The notes under the pieces are model-generated. The model saw only the letters and a program-made list of their open reading frames with translations. It was not told the DNA's origin and ran no database searches. A DNA stretch of 64,000 nucleotides from Sphagnum compactum (lineage: Eukaryota > Bryophyta > Sphagnopsida > Sphagnales): the NCBI GenBank assembly GCA_965153455.1, contig OZ234500.1, positions 17,359,579 through 17,423,578 on the forward strand, read 5' to 3'. Shown piece after piece: positions 24,701 through 35,731 of this stretch. A program made the translations under genes and the position numbers. Position 1 is the stretch's first letter, and each line of letters begins with the position of its first letter.

Positions 24701-27700
24701 TAAGATATGGGAGCTAACACCTTTTGGGAGGTGGGAAGGCATGAGGCTTGAAGTGGTGTGATTAAATAGATGATTAAAGTTTTCAAGATATCTATTCAAT
24801 TTGTTTAAGTTATGGCCATCCTAGTGCGATTTAGGCCTAGATATTTAATTATAATATATTTATTATAATAAATATACAATTTAAAATGAAGTTTTTAATT
24901 GATTTTGGTTTAATTTCAAACTAATTTCAACTCAATTTTGTTTTTATTTGATTGAAATTTTGATGTCCTTTGTTTGATTTGTCTAAGGCAAAGTCACCCC
25001 AATTGGTTTTTGGTCTAGATGTAGCATATTCACAAGCAAACTTTAGGTGAACTTTTTAATGAGACTACATTACTACAAAATGTGGAAGGATGCTAGTCCA
25101 TGAATCTACAAGCATGAACATGAGCAAATGAGTAGGATTAAATCTTTTTAGAATATTTCGTCCATGTCAACATAATATTAGGAGAATATTTTCAAGATAT
25201 AGGATAGAATATTTGGAGACATGGAGGAATATTCAATCATGTGTCCATGCATGAATGATATTTATGGATGAAAATATGGATCAAAAAATGGATGAACTTT
25301 ATTTTGAACGTTGGCAACAAATTCTATTTTTGAAAAAAATTGAATAAAAAAACAGGGTGGAAACAATTTATGTTGATTTCTTTCAAAAACAATTCGACAC
25401 ATGAAATGCTCAAATCACATTTCAAACTCATATTTCATATTTCCTTAATATGAAATTATTCAAGCTTTACAACATTTAAACCATACAAAATGTTAAAGTA
25501 AATCCAATTGATCCACAAAGAGGTATGTGCAAATCCAAACATTATGTGTTCACCACCAAGAGGCGTGTGCCCATTAAGAATAGAAACAATGTGCGATAGT
25601 TGTTAGCGATATTTTTTAGCAACTATTAATTAATTAGATTAACATGGTATCACTTGTTGGGGTCTTGTCCAACACCATCATTGCAAATACCATGTAAAAA
25701 CAACTTGAATTCTTGAACTTTTCGAGATAGAAACATGATGACAATTTGATGAAGCTCTTTAAGGAAACAACATCTTTAAGATTCCAAAATCATTGCAATT
25801 TGCATTTCCAACATAAAAAACAATTTTACAACAACAAATTACAAGGAAAAAATGCATAAGACCACTCTTACCAACACTAATTCAGAGTGTATGTTCTTCA
25901 TTATCGAAAATTTATTCTCCCAATGGAATTACAATCTTTAGTTTTTACGAATCTATTCTTTCTCCTACCACTTGCACACCTCCCCTACTTTCCTCCAAAT
26001 CTCCTTCAAGTACTTTGTAAAAAGAAACCCCTTTACTACTACTGATTATCCTTAAGTAACTAGAAATAGTTATAACTACCTTGTGAGCTATTCTCATCAT
26101 TGGGTGTTGAATTTTTTTTTAAACTCATAACTTTTTCAAATTAACTTTAATTTGAATGTTTGAAGGGTATGTCTTATAGCCCTTGGAAAGATCTTTCCAA
26201 CACCATATTAGTTGCTTCAATTGGAATTGATTTGATTTTTGAAATTGTCAAAAAAATGAAGCCCAATAATAATTCTAGTATTTTGGTGGGCAATTTTAAT
26301 AGATAACCTAGTAAGCCATTTTGCTACTTTGGTAGGTATTTTCTTGGATTCCTTACATTTATTGTAAAATACTAATCAAAATTATCCCTTTAATATTTGT
26401 TGCTTCCTTCTATTACTAATAATTTTTTCACCTAATAATAGCCCACAACACTTTACATTGTCTACACCATTTTCAATTTTTATTTATTTTTCGTTCACTT
26501 TCTCAACCTCTTGCATCTAGCACCATTTTTGCTACTTGTAAAATCAAATTGCATTTTTCTTCCTTAATTATAAATTTGCTTGATCTATACAAAAAATTAC
26601 ATTTTTTCCACCCATATTTCCTAGTTACATTGTTTTTACCTCTACATCGTGAGCTTGCAATCCAGATAGCTTTATTTTACAATGACAAGAGGAAAATTGA
26701 CGCCAATTTTCACACTAAACAACTTGGAATCAATGATTGAATATACATGAATCTCAAGCATAAATTAGATAAAATATGTGAAATGACAACAAAACCTTGG
26801 GAATATCCAAGAAATGACATTCGGTTATTCCCTTTGGAAATAAGAACATGGGGAACATAATGAAAAAGGGCAATTGACAAAATAGATGAATGGGCGGCAT
26901 GACCATGGGCGAATGCAAAGATAGACATAGAAAGTCTCGCATTATTAAAACAAATTATAAACATCCCAAAGGAGGATATGGAAGACTACCATTGGGCAAT
27001 GTTTATACATGCCATGGCTTTCTTCAAAGAACGCACGAGTTTGAAAAAGCTGATTCTTGAACATTTTTTCACAAAGTTATTCAACTATTTGTTGACAAAG
27101 GATTTGGTAACCTTTGGCAACCAACTATCAATAAAATTTATGAAATTTCAAAAACATCTATGCAACTCTAAGCAAGCGAACTTGGGTGCCACAAAAAATA
27201 AAAAGACCTAAAAGTAATGATGATATCAACATTTTGAGCTAGCTTAAAAAATGATTACAATATTTAAAAAAATATTATTAAGTTAGTTAGGCATTTAGAA
27301 TTGATGAAAAAATTTAATTATTTTTGAAAAAATAAATAAGGTTATAAAATAATAATAAAAATTGGGTGCAAAAAAACAATAAAATCTCCTTTGAGTTTTT
27401 ACTCTCCATGAAAGCCTACAAATACAAACTACTTCACAATTGTATCATTAGAATAGAACATAAACCAAATATTTAAAAGATTCATGTGGTGAATATGGAA
27501 CCTTTGATTTGAAGTTCTACTCTATAGAGAATTGTACTTGATGACATTGAAATTAAATGGGAAAGCGCGTTGAAGTCGAAATAAAATTCAAGTGAACAAC
27601 AAGTGATAATGATAAAAAATGAAAAAATGCACTGATAAATACGTGAGGCCGTTGATAACTTGGAAGAAGACAATTAGAACCTTGGGGAATAAAACATAAC

Positions 27701-27936
27701 TCAAATCGGGAGATATGTTAAAACACGTGGGACCGTTGCTAGATACATTGCATTTATACTATGCAAGTTTAAAAAAATAAGGACCACATGATGAGTAATT
27801 GCAGGGTTCAAATAAGAAAACATACAGAACAAGTTTATGATGTTTATCAAATAGTGGTGTATTGCATATAAAAATGGTAGTGAATTTGGAAAAATGTCCA
27901 TTGATAGGAAAAACTTGATATATTCAATGGACTTGT
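21754..27936. other. A+T-rich intergenic region
   Basis: No supportable gene in about 6.2 kb. The longest open frames (for example 24168-24446 minus, 26978-27211 plus) have no recognisable motif. A stretch near 22551-22640 shares a short motif with 2625-2690 and 1610-1650, suggesting an old dispersed repeat. A possible LTR end plus partial tRNA-Met primer site is at 25600-25660. The text at 26100-26240 resembles retrotransposon leader sequence but is too degraded to call. Confidence 0.5.
27932..27936 (+). repeat. Target site duplication, left (CTTGT)
   Basis: CTTGT immediately before the 5' LTR matches CTTGT immediately after the 3' LTR (33983-33987). Five bases is the usual length for Ty3/gypsy integrases. 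It fits only if the 5' LTR starts at 27937. Confidence 0.7.
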
Positions 27937-28073
27937 TGTCATGGCCTAGGATATTTTGGGATACTTTTGGCAATGTCATGTCCTAGGATATTTTGGGATA
28001 CTTTTTGCAATATCATGGCCTAGGATATTTTGGGATACTTTTGGCAATATCATGGCCTAGGATATTTTGGGAC
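27937..28073 (+). repeat. 37-bp tandem repeats in LTR U3
   Basis: Units start at 27937, 27974, 28011 and 28048 (the last partial) and share the core CCTAGGATATTTTGGGA. They lie just upstream of the TATA box, where enhancer-like repeats are common in LTRs. The same array is present in the 3' LTR. Confidence 0.9.
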
Positions 28074-28089
28074 TAGTATGGCTCAGGGT

Positions 28090-28096
28090 TATAAAA
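28090..28096 (+). promoter_or_regulatory. LTR TATA box
   Basis: TATAAAA in the LTR. Transcription would be expected to start 25-35 bp downstream, that is about 28115-28125. This coincides with the segment complementary to the primer-binding site. Confidence 0.7.
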
Positions 28097-28205
28097 GGAG
28101 ATAGTTTGGGGAACAACCCTTTAGCAGATCAACACCAGTTGATGGGTCAGTAAAGCTTGTCTTGTCTTGTAATTCTCCACTTGTTTGTAGTCGGTCCATA
28201 ACAGT

Positions 28206-28215
28206 TTGATCTGCT
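28206..28215 (+). promoter_or_regulatory. Putative self-priming primer-binding site
   Basis: TTGATCTGCT starts two bases after the 5' LTR end. It is the exact reverse complement of AGCAGATCAA at 28123-28132, at the predicted 5' end of the element's RNA. No tRNA-Met site (TGGTATCAGAGC) is present here. This is the arrangement of Tf1/sushi elements, where the RNA's own 5' end folds back to prime reverse transcription. Confidence 0.72.
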
Positions 28216-28346
28216 CCTTCTTTTTGTTTGTTTGTATTGTTGTTTCAGTAAGTAGCTAGAGGTATATTGGAGTGAAACTTGGAAAGGTTATAGAAGACTA
28301 TAGGACGCTTCTACTCTCAAAGTTTCAAAAGAAAAGGATATGTTTT

Positions 28347-28997
28347 GAGAGAGATCCAAGCATCTGAAGTTTCAAGTGCAGATCTGGTTTTTTGGTCATA
28401 TCTCCTTTGTGTAAGCTTTTTTGGGTCTGTAACTTTGTGATCTTATAGATCATATAGGAATATATGTGTGAGAGAAATTTCATGTCATTTGGACTTGTAT
28501 TGAGAGAGATTCAAGCATCTGAAGTTTCAAATGCAGATCTGGTTTTTTGGTCATATCTCCTTTGTGTAAGCTTTTTTGGGTCTGCAACTTTGTGATCTTA
28601 TAGATCATATAGGAATATATGTGTGAGAAAAATTTCATGTCATTTGGACTTGTATTAAGAGAGATCCAAACATCTGAAGTTTCAAGTGCAGATCTGGTTT
28701 TCTGGTCATATCTCCTTTGTGTAAGCTTTTTTGGGTCTGTAACTTTGTGATCTTATAGATCATATAGGAATATATGTGTGAGAGAAATTTCATGTCATTT
28801 GGACTTGTATTGAGAGAGATTCAAGCATCTGAAGTTTCAAGTGCAGATCTGGTTTTTTGGTCATATCTCCTTTGTTTAAGTTTTTTTAGGTCTGTAACTT
28901 TGTGATCTTATAGATCATATAGGAATATATGTGTGAGAGAAATTTCATGTCATTTGGACTTGTATTGAGAGAGATCCAAGCATCTGAAGTTTCAAGT
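28347..28997 (+). repeat. 155-bp tandem repeat array in the retroelement leader
   Basis: Four complete copies start at 28347, 28502, 28657 and 28812, each exactly 155 bp, with a 31-bp fifth partial copy from 28967. Copies differ by a few substitutions and no net length change. The unit length is not a multiple of three and the array lies between the primer site and gag, so it is untranslated leader. It could affect packaging or translation, but nothing in the sequence proves this. Confidence 0.95.
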
Positions 28998-29035
28998 TTG
29001 AAGATTGAAAGCGCAAAAGTGTGAGAACTACCACC

Positions 29036-30010
29036 ATGGACAACTCAGAATCCAACATCGATCTCACTCAAATCCTCGCCGCCCTTCAGCACCTTCAACA
29101 AGAAAATGCCGTGCTTAAAGACTCGGTGACCCGCCTACAGAATCAGCCACCACCTCCTGCCCCAGTACTTCCTGCTCTTGCAATGGCCGCCCAAGAGCCC
29201 AAGATCAGTCTGCTAGAAAAGTTTAATGGAACGCGCCTCAAATTTCGAGGCTTTGTCAGCCAGGTACGCCTGATCATGCAACTACACCCTCGTCGTTATT
29301 TTGATGACACCACTCGTGTAGGATTCGTTGGAACCCTACTCACTGGGACAGCTGCAGCATGGTTTGCTCCCATCCTGGAAACATCATCCCCTCTTCTACA
29401 AGATTTCAACGCCTTTATGGCGGAATTTGAAGTAGTATTTGGGGACAGTGATAAGGCCAGGACTTCAGCCAACAAGCTACGTCGCCTCCAGCAAGGGACA
29501 CGTTCGGCCATCGTCTACGCCTCAGAATTCAGGCAGCTTGCCTGTGACGTCAATTGGGGAGAAGCTGCCTTGATTGATCAGTTTCACTGTGGGCTTCGTG
29601 ATGATGTTCAAGATCTTTTGTTGACACTCGCAGACCCTTCTTCCTTCAGTGAAGCCATCACCCAAGCAATTCGGTGCGATAATCGTCTGTTCGAACGTCG
29701 CCAGGAAATGAAAGTCACCTCCAACGCCCAGCTTTGGAACAGTCGGCCTACTACGCTCCCCTTAGTTCCCCAAACAACACCAGTTGCCCGACCTGCCTCT
29801 TTTGGACCTGCTCCGATGCAGATCGACACAGCTAAGTTTAAATCTTTGAAAGAAGTCGAGAAACTTCGCCGAAGGACAAACAATCTATGTCTTTACTGTG
29901 GCAACCCAGGGCATATAGCTCGTCAATGCCCTCAAAAGCTTGTCAAACTTCAGGTACAAGCTGTGGAAACTCCCCAGGAGTCGGAAAACAAGAACATCCA
30001 GTCACAGTAG
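29036..30010 (+). CDS. gag: Gag protein of the chromovirus
   Basis: 324 aa from the ATG at 29036, chosen because its context (ACCACCATGG) is close to ideal; an in-frame codon at 29021 would add five residues. The N-terminal 30 residues look coiled-coil (many Leu, Gln and Glu), followed by a proline-rich linker. The central part is a retrotransposon gag capsid domain with the usual W-F...L...W pattern (about residues 60-210). A complete zinc knuckle, CLYCGNPGHIARQC, lies at about residues 285-298 with all four CCHC ligands. The frame ends at TAG (30008-30010). Gag forms the particle that packages the element RNA in the cytoplasm. The frame is uninterrupted, so gag may still be made. Confidence 0.9.
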   Translation: MDNSESNIDLTQILAALQHLQQENAVLKDSVTRLQNQPPPPAPVLPALAMAAQEPKISLLEKFNGTRLKFRGFVSQVRLIMQLHPRRYFDDTTRVGFVGTLLTGTAAAWFAPILETSSPLLQDFNAFMAEFEVVFGDSDKARTSANKLRRLQQGTRSAIVYASEFRQLACDVNWGEAALIDQFHCGLRDDVQDLLLTLADPSSFSEAITQAIRCDNRLFERRQEMKVTSNAQLWNSRPTTLPLVPQTTPVARPASFGPAPMQIDTAKFKSLKEVEKLRRRTNNLCLYCGNPGHIARQCPQKLVKLQVQAVETPQESENKNIQSQ

Positions 30011-30036
30011 GAGCCGTGCGACTGGATCTCACCTAA

Positions 30037-33000
30037 CACCACCTTTGCAAAGGCTCCTGTTCCGCTGTTGGTCCCAGTCCCAGTTTCACTCAGTCTGTGG
30101 ACATAATTCGTATTCCAGAAGACATACCACAAGTGTCAGCTTTGGTGGACTCCGGCGCCACCTCTTCTTTCATCGACCAAACATTTGTCGTCCAACACAA
30201 CATCCCTGTGGTCAAGAAGTCAACCCCTGTTCCGGTAGAGGTTATTGATGGGAGAACCATTGCTTCTGGTGCAATCACACACGAGACAACCCCTTTAGAA
30301 CTCTGTATCGGCAAGCACACGGAGAAGATTGTTCTCAACATCATTTCCACCCCTCACCATCCCATCATCCTTGGTCTGCCTTGGCTAGAAGCACACAACC
30401 CTATCATTGATTGGCGATCTAAAACCCTCACCTTCAGCGCACAACGATGCACCTCTCAAGAACCCCACGCTCAGAAAAACACTTTGTCCAGTCCTGCCAA
30501 GAACCCTGTGGTCGAGAACCCAAAGAGGGTCGGAACCAATTCCAGTTTTATCAAGTCTGTTATGTCAAATCCTATAGTCAAGAACCTCCGGTTGGTCAGA
30601 ACGAAACCTTGTCCTGTCAAGAATCTTGTCAAGAATCCTGCCCAGAAAACCAACCCTGTCCAGATCTTCGTTGATAGAGCTGTCCCTTTCTATCGGGCTG
30701 CTAAGAATCTTCAAGTCTTCGCCATCCATGTCAACCCAGCCAACACCACAAACCCCCAATCAGAACCAACACCTGTCAAACTTCCCAAGAAGTACAAGGA
30801 CTTTGTTGATGTTTTTGAAAAGATTAATGCTGATCAGTTCCCCGCCCATAGTCCATATGACTGCCCGATTCATCTAGAAGAAGGACACTCACCACCCTTT
30901 GGTCCTATCTATGGCCTATCGGAACCGGAACTCCAAGCCCTGCGTGATTACCTTACTGAAAATCTTGCCAAGGGGTTCATTCAGCATTCCAAGTCTCCAG
31001 CCGGCGCCCCAATTTTGTTTGTCAAGAAGAAGGATGGCTCCCTTCGACTCTGTGTGGATTATCGTGGACTCAACAAGATAACCAAAAAGAATCGATATCC
31101 CTTGCCCTTGATTTCAGGTCTCCTAGATCGACTACGTACCGGGAAGATCTTCACCAAGCTTGACCTCCGTGGAGCCTACAACTTACTCAAAATTCGCCCC
31201 GGTGATGAATGGAAGACAGCTTTCCGCACACGCTACGGCCACTTCGAATACACGGTCATGCCCTTCGGCCTCACCAATGCACCCGCAGTCTTTCAGCATC
31301 TGATGAATGATATCTTCCGGGATTACATGGACGAATTTGTCGTGGTCTATTTGGATGACATTTTAATCTTTTCCAAGGACCAGGAAACCCACGACAAACA
31401 TGTACGATTGGTGCTTGCGACGCTGCGGGAGCATGGCTTATACGCCAAGTTGGAAAAATGTGAATTCGACAAATCTTCAGTGGCGTTCCTCGGCTACGTG
31501 ATCTCTCCAGATGGCATTTTCATGGACAAGTCAAAGGTCGAGACCATCCAGTGTTGGGCTACTCCATCCTCGGTCAAGGACGTTCAACGCTTCCTAGGGT
31601 TTGCCAACTTCTATCGTCGGTTTATCAAAGGCTACTCCAAGATCACAACACCGTTAATAACCCTGACTTGCAAAGACAAGCCCTTCTCGTGGAATCCAAC
31701 GGCCCAGGCTGCTTTTGATACTCTCAAGATGGCATTCACCTCTGCACCCATCCTGATACATCCCGATCCTGCCAAGCCATTCATTGTGGAAACGGACGCT
31801 TCAGATTTTGCCTTGGGAGCTATTCTATCTCAATTTGGAATAGATGGGTTGCTGCATCCAGTTGCTTTTTATTCACGGAAGTTAACCAGTGCCGAAATCA
31901 ACTACCAGGTCTACGATAAGGAACTTCTGGCAATCATCACGGCATTCGAGCAGTGGAGACCGTATCTTGCCGGAGCTCAACATCGAGTCCAAGTTCTGAC
32001 AGATCACAAGAATCTCCTTTATTTCACAACTACTCGGACCTTAAATCGTCGCCAAGCACGCTGGTCTATCTTCCTAGCTGATTTCGACTTTGAGATTCAG
32101 TATCAACCCGGCACCCAGTAAGGGAAAGCTGACGCGCTATCTCGTCGTTCAGAATATGAACTTCGAGCGGGGGATGAAGCCTACGGCCAGCAGAACCAGA
32201 CTTTACTCAACCCCGAGCAATTTCGAGTTGCAGCAACAATCAGCACCCTCCCGGACTCATACCTTGTCAGGGACATCAAGATGGCAACTGAGGAAGACAC
32301 CTGGGCTACCAACATCAAAAAGGAACTCCAGGAACGACCAAGGAACCCAAATCGTGATGACTTGGATCAATTTGAGCAGCAAGACGGACTTCTCCTTCGA
32401 AATAACCTGATTTATGTACCCGAAGGACCTATACGCCTAAAAATCCTGAGGGAATGCCACGACAACACCCTGGCAGGTCACTTTGGAATGGCACGGACTC
32501 ACGAACTAGTGTCAAGGACTTACTGGTGGCCCAAAATGAACAAGATGCTACGGGAGTATGTCAAGTCTTGTGATACATGTGCTCGATCCAAGGCTCCCAG
32601 GCATCGCCCGTTTGGACTCCTACAGGCTCTGTCGATTCCTAGCCGACCTTGGGGATCTATTGCAATGGACTTCATCACGGACCTCCCTACTGTCAGAACC
32701 AAGAATTCAATACTGGTTGTGGTCGATCGACTCACCAAAATGGCCCATTTCACCCCTTGTTCCAAGTCAATCACGGCAGAAGAGACAGCTCAGTTAATTC
32801 TGGACGGGATCGTCCGACTGCATGGACTCCCCGAGGAAATTGTGTCCGACAGAGGTCCTTAGTTTGCATCCAAGTTCTGGCATCGTCTATTCGAGCTTCT
32901 TCGAGTTGACATTCAGCTATCTTCAGCTTTCCACCCTGAGACAGATGGACAAACCGAACGGACAAACCAGACACTCGAGCAATACCTTCGCTGCACTGTG

Positions 33001-33765
33001 AACTACCAACAGGACGACTGGCTAGACCTACTATCTCAAGCAGAGTTTGCTTATAATAACACAACACATGCATCGACCGGGATCAGTCCATTCTTTGCCA
33101 ATTACGGTTTTCATCCCAGGTTCAGCCTTGAAATTCCTGGAGACTCCGTAAACCCCTCGGCTGAAGAAAGGGCCACGAGGCTTGGACAGGTTCAACAGAA
33201 CCTTATGGCAGAACTCAAGCTAACACAGGAGTGGCAAAAGAAGCAAGCAGACCGCCGACGCAAGGACCATCCAAACTTCAAGGTTGGAGACAAGGTCTGG
33301 CTTCTCAGAAAGAACATTGCTACCACTCGCCCATGTGCCGAGTTGGATTACAAGCGCCTCGGACCTTTCAAAATCGCCAAATTGGTTGGTCTAGTGGCTT
33401 GCCAGTTGGAGCTTCCACCCCAGTTCAAAATCCACAATGTTTTCCATGTCTCCCTGCTTGAGCCCTATCATGAAAACCCGATCCCAGAACGTCATCAAGA
33501 ACCCCCAGCTCCAGTCGAAATTGAAGGCCAAGAAGAGTTTGAAGTTCAGGAGGTCTTGGACTCAAAGAAGATTCGTGGAAAGCTCCTGTACCTTGTCTTT
33601 TGGCGAGGTTATCCTCCTTCTGAAGTTACTTGGGAGCCTGCTGGAAACCTAGTTCATGCCCAAGACTTAGTTAATCAGTTTCACCAACGATATCCTAACA
33701 AACCGGCTCCATCTAGAAGATGGCCTAGGATATTTTGGGATACTTTTGGCAATGTCATGTCCTAG
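30037..33765 (+). pseudogene. pol: Pol polyprotein of the chromovirus, two nonsense codons
   Basis: One reading frame, offset -1 from gag, runs through protease (LVDSGATSSFID near 30143), RT (active site VVYLDDILIFS near 31345), RNase H (VETDASDFALG near 31790), an HHCC zinc region (about 32455-32580), integrase DDE (Asp in MDFITDLP near 32670, Asp in VSDRG near 32845, Glu in GQTER near 32957) and a C-terminal chromodomain (about 33538-33660, with FWRGY and TWEP). TAA at 32119-32121 and TAG at 32860-32862 interrupt it; the first falls between RNase H and integrase, the second inside the integrase core. The frame ends at 33765, 45 bp into the 3' LTR. All catalytic motifs persist, so the damage looks recent. 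Confidence 0.9.
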
Positions 33766-33982
33766 GATATTTTGGGATACTTTTTGCAATATCATGGCCT
33801 AGGATATTTTGGGATACTTTTGGCAATATCATGGCCTAGGATATTTTGGGACTAGTATGGCTCAGGGTTATAAAAGGAGATAGTTTGGGGAACAACCCTT
33901 TAGCAGATCAACACCAGTTGATGGGTCAGTAAAGCTTGTCTTGTCTTGTAATTCTCCACTTGTTTGTAGTCGGTCCATAACA
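33721..33982 (+). repeat. 3' LTR of the chromovirus
   Basis: Identical to 27942-28203 over 262 bp. It starts TGGCCTAGG after the purine stretch AGAAGA, a weak candidate polypurine tract, and ends CATAACA. The five bases before it (GAAGA) differ from the TGTCA that opens the 5' LTR. The pol frame runs 45 bp into it. Confidence 0.9.
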
Positions 33983-33987
33983 CTTGT
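33983..33987 (+). repeat. Target site duplication, right (CTTGT)
   Basis: Matches CTTGT at 27932-27936. Confidence 0.7.
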
Positions 33988-35731
33988 AGTACGTGAGAAG
34001 GAAGGTGAAGGTCTTTGTAAGATCATCAATTTATTAAAGATTATATATTCACTTTAATAATTCATAAAAAAAATATGCAAGTACATTCATTAAGTCAACA
34101 GATGATTAATAATCGAATGTTTCAAAATAGCTCTTTGAACTGTTTGAATCTTAGGATCGATATTCCATTTTTTATTCTACTTTAATTAACATCCCTATAT
34201 TGAGATCATTATTGATGTTTATAGTTTTGACCTTGCACCAAACATGGCCGTCATACTTCATGTCCATTCTTTGCATCTAACTAGGGTGGCCATTTGGATT
34301 ATCAACAAGGGGGAGTTCAAAGAAAACATCACAATAAAAAATGGATGGAATGTTAAGAAATTTTTTGTTAAGGGAGTAGGCATATTACATAGTTTTTGGG
34401 CTTACAAGGCATTACGGATAAGAATAGGCCATTGGACAACTGGGGGTTTGAATTTTGAATTCTTGTTGAGTTTTGTTTTCTTATCATGTTGATGGTGACT
34501 TGGAGACTACTTAAGAGTGGGAGTTTTGGGAAATTGAGGACATTCGTAGATAAACACTTTTGGAGTAAGGATCTTTATGCAAGTACTTTGTAGAAAAGTT
34601 AAAGATTTTGGTGTTGAATACTACAAATTTGTTTTGTTGTTTGATTGCACTTTCATAAAACATGGATTTTGATGTAATTTTGTTAACGTTGTCAGTAAAC
34701 ATGGAGAGTATAGACTTTTCCATTAATTTTCATATTCAATTTGATATGTGAACCATCTGTGGTCTTTAAATTATCATGAAAATGAATTATAATTTTGTAT
34801 ATAGTTTTTGACATTGTATTTTGGGTTACAAATTTTGGTTATTAAAAATAATCATGAATATGGTGTATTTATGGACTATAGATAAATATGTGTTTAAAAT
34901 CAATGTAAAGTTGTGAATGAATGTACAATTGTAGTGCAAATATATTGTTACAGTAAGTGTGGAGTGGTTTTGGAGGAATTAAATCCACATTTACCATTTG
35001 GCAACCATCTTTTGGGGAATTTTTTCTTGTATTGGATAGGAACAAGAGGATTTTTTACATTTTCCATTGTTATACTATAGATGAGGGTGTTCAAAAAAGT
35101 GGTTTAGTTTCAATTCAAATTTGGAAAAGGCATGTTAGAAAGCATCAGAGGTCTAAGCAGTTGAAGCCATGAGGACTAGAGAACAATTTACAGACTTTAA
35201 AGAAGAAAGGATTGTGAAAGAAAATGAATCAGATGGTGATTTAAAGTTTACAATGGCAATTAGATTTGGAGGCAAATCATCAAGGTCTTGAAGGAAAAAT
35301 GAAGACATTCATGAAAATGGGAAGGGAGTATGTGGGAATTATCAAAACCCCGTATTGGAATTTGATGTTGGATAGGCATATTTTGAGAATAGAAGAAAGA
35401 CATGCAGGACATGTCGTTTCTACCACAAGAGGTGGTAAGGCGTGAATTATGGACTGGTGGTCTTTAAAGAAGGCACAATTATAGACAGCGATCTCCACAT
35501 AGAGAAATGTAGTCAAATACGCACCCAAATGAATGGGTGCAATATACTTCTCAACCATAATATGTGGTTCACAGTTGTAGAAATCAAGATGGAGCATGAT
35601 CTTTTGTAGTACCTGATTAGTCATAAGAAATTTCAAGTCTAGAATTAATGACTTGCCAAAGAAGGGATATTATAAAAGGTATATAATCTAGATTTGTGTA
35701 CTAATCTGCATTTCCAAATTATCTTGAACTA
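33988..35731. other. Intergenic region right of the chromovirus
   Basis: A+T-rich sequence with no recognisable gene, RNA or transposon. Open frames at 34244-34492 and 35280-35636 show no motif. Confidence 0.5.

Larger units (their letters stand above)
27937..28203 (+). repeat. 5' LTR of the chromovirus
   Basis: It runs from TGTCATGG to CATAACA, 267 bp. From base 27942 on it is identical to 33721-33982. U3 holds three full and one partial 37-bp tandem units (27937, 27974, 28011, 28048). A TATA box lies at 28090-28096. The predicted R region begins about 30 bp further on, near 28123. Confidence 0.88.
27937..33982 (+). mobile_element. Chromodomain Ty3/gypsy LTR retrotransposon (Tf1/sushi-like)
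   Basis: This is a near-complete 6.05-kb element: 5' LTR, self-complementary primer site, repeat-rich leader, gag (29036-30010), pol with protease, RT, RNase H, integrase and chromodomain (30037-33765), and 3' LTR. The two LTRs are identical over 262 bp, which points to a very recent insertion. A five-base target duplication CTTGT flanks it. The integrase and chromodomain wording resembles fungal and moss Tcn1/Tf1-group elements more than angiosperm CRM, Tekay or Reina elements; that lineage call is from memory of the families, not an alignment. It is not autonomous as read: pol holds two in-frame stops and the gag-pol junction is frame-disturbed. Confidence 0.92.

Noticed and set aside
26978-27211. 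77-aa open frame in A+T-rich DNA
   Set aside because: No recognisable domain and no supporting splice structure or repeat context.
28347-28997. CRISPR-like array
   Set aside because: The units are contiguous 155-bp tandem copies without unique spacers, in a eukaryotic retrotransposon leader.
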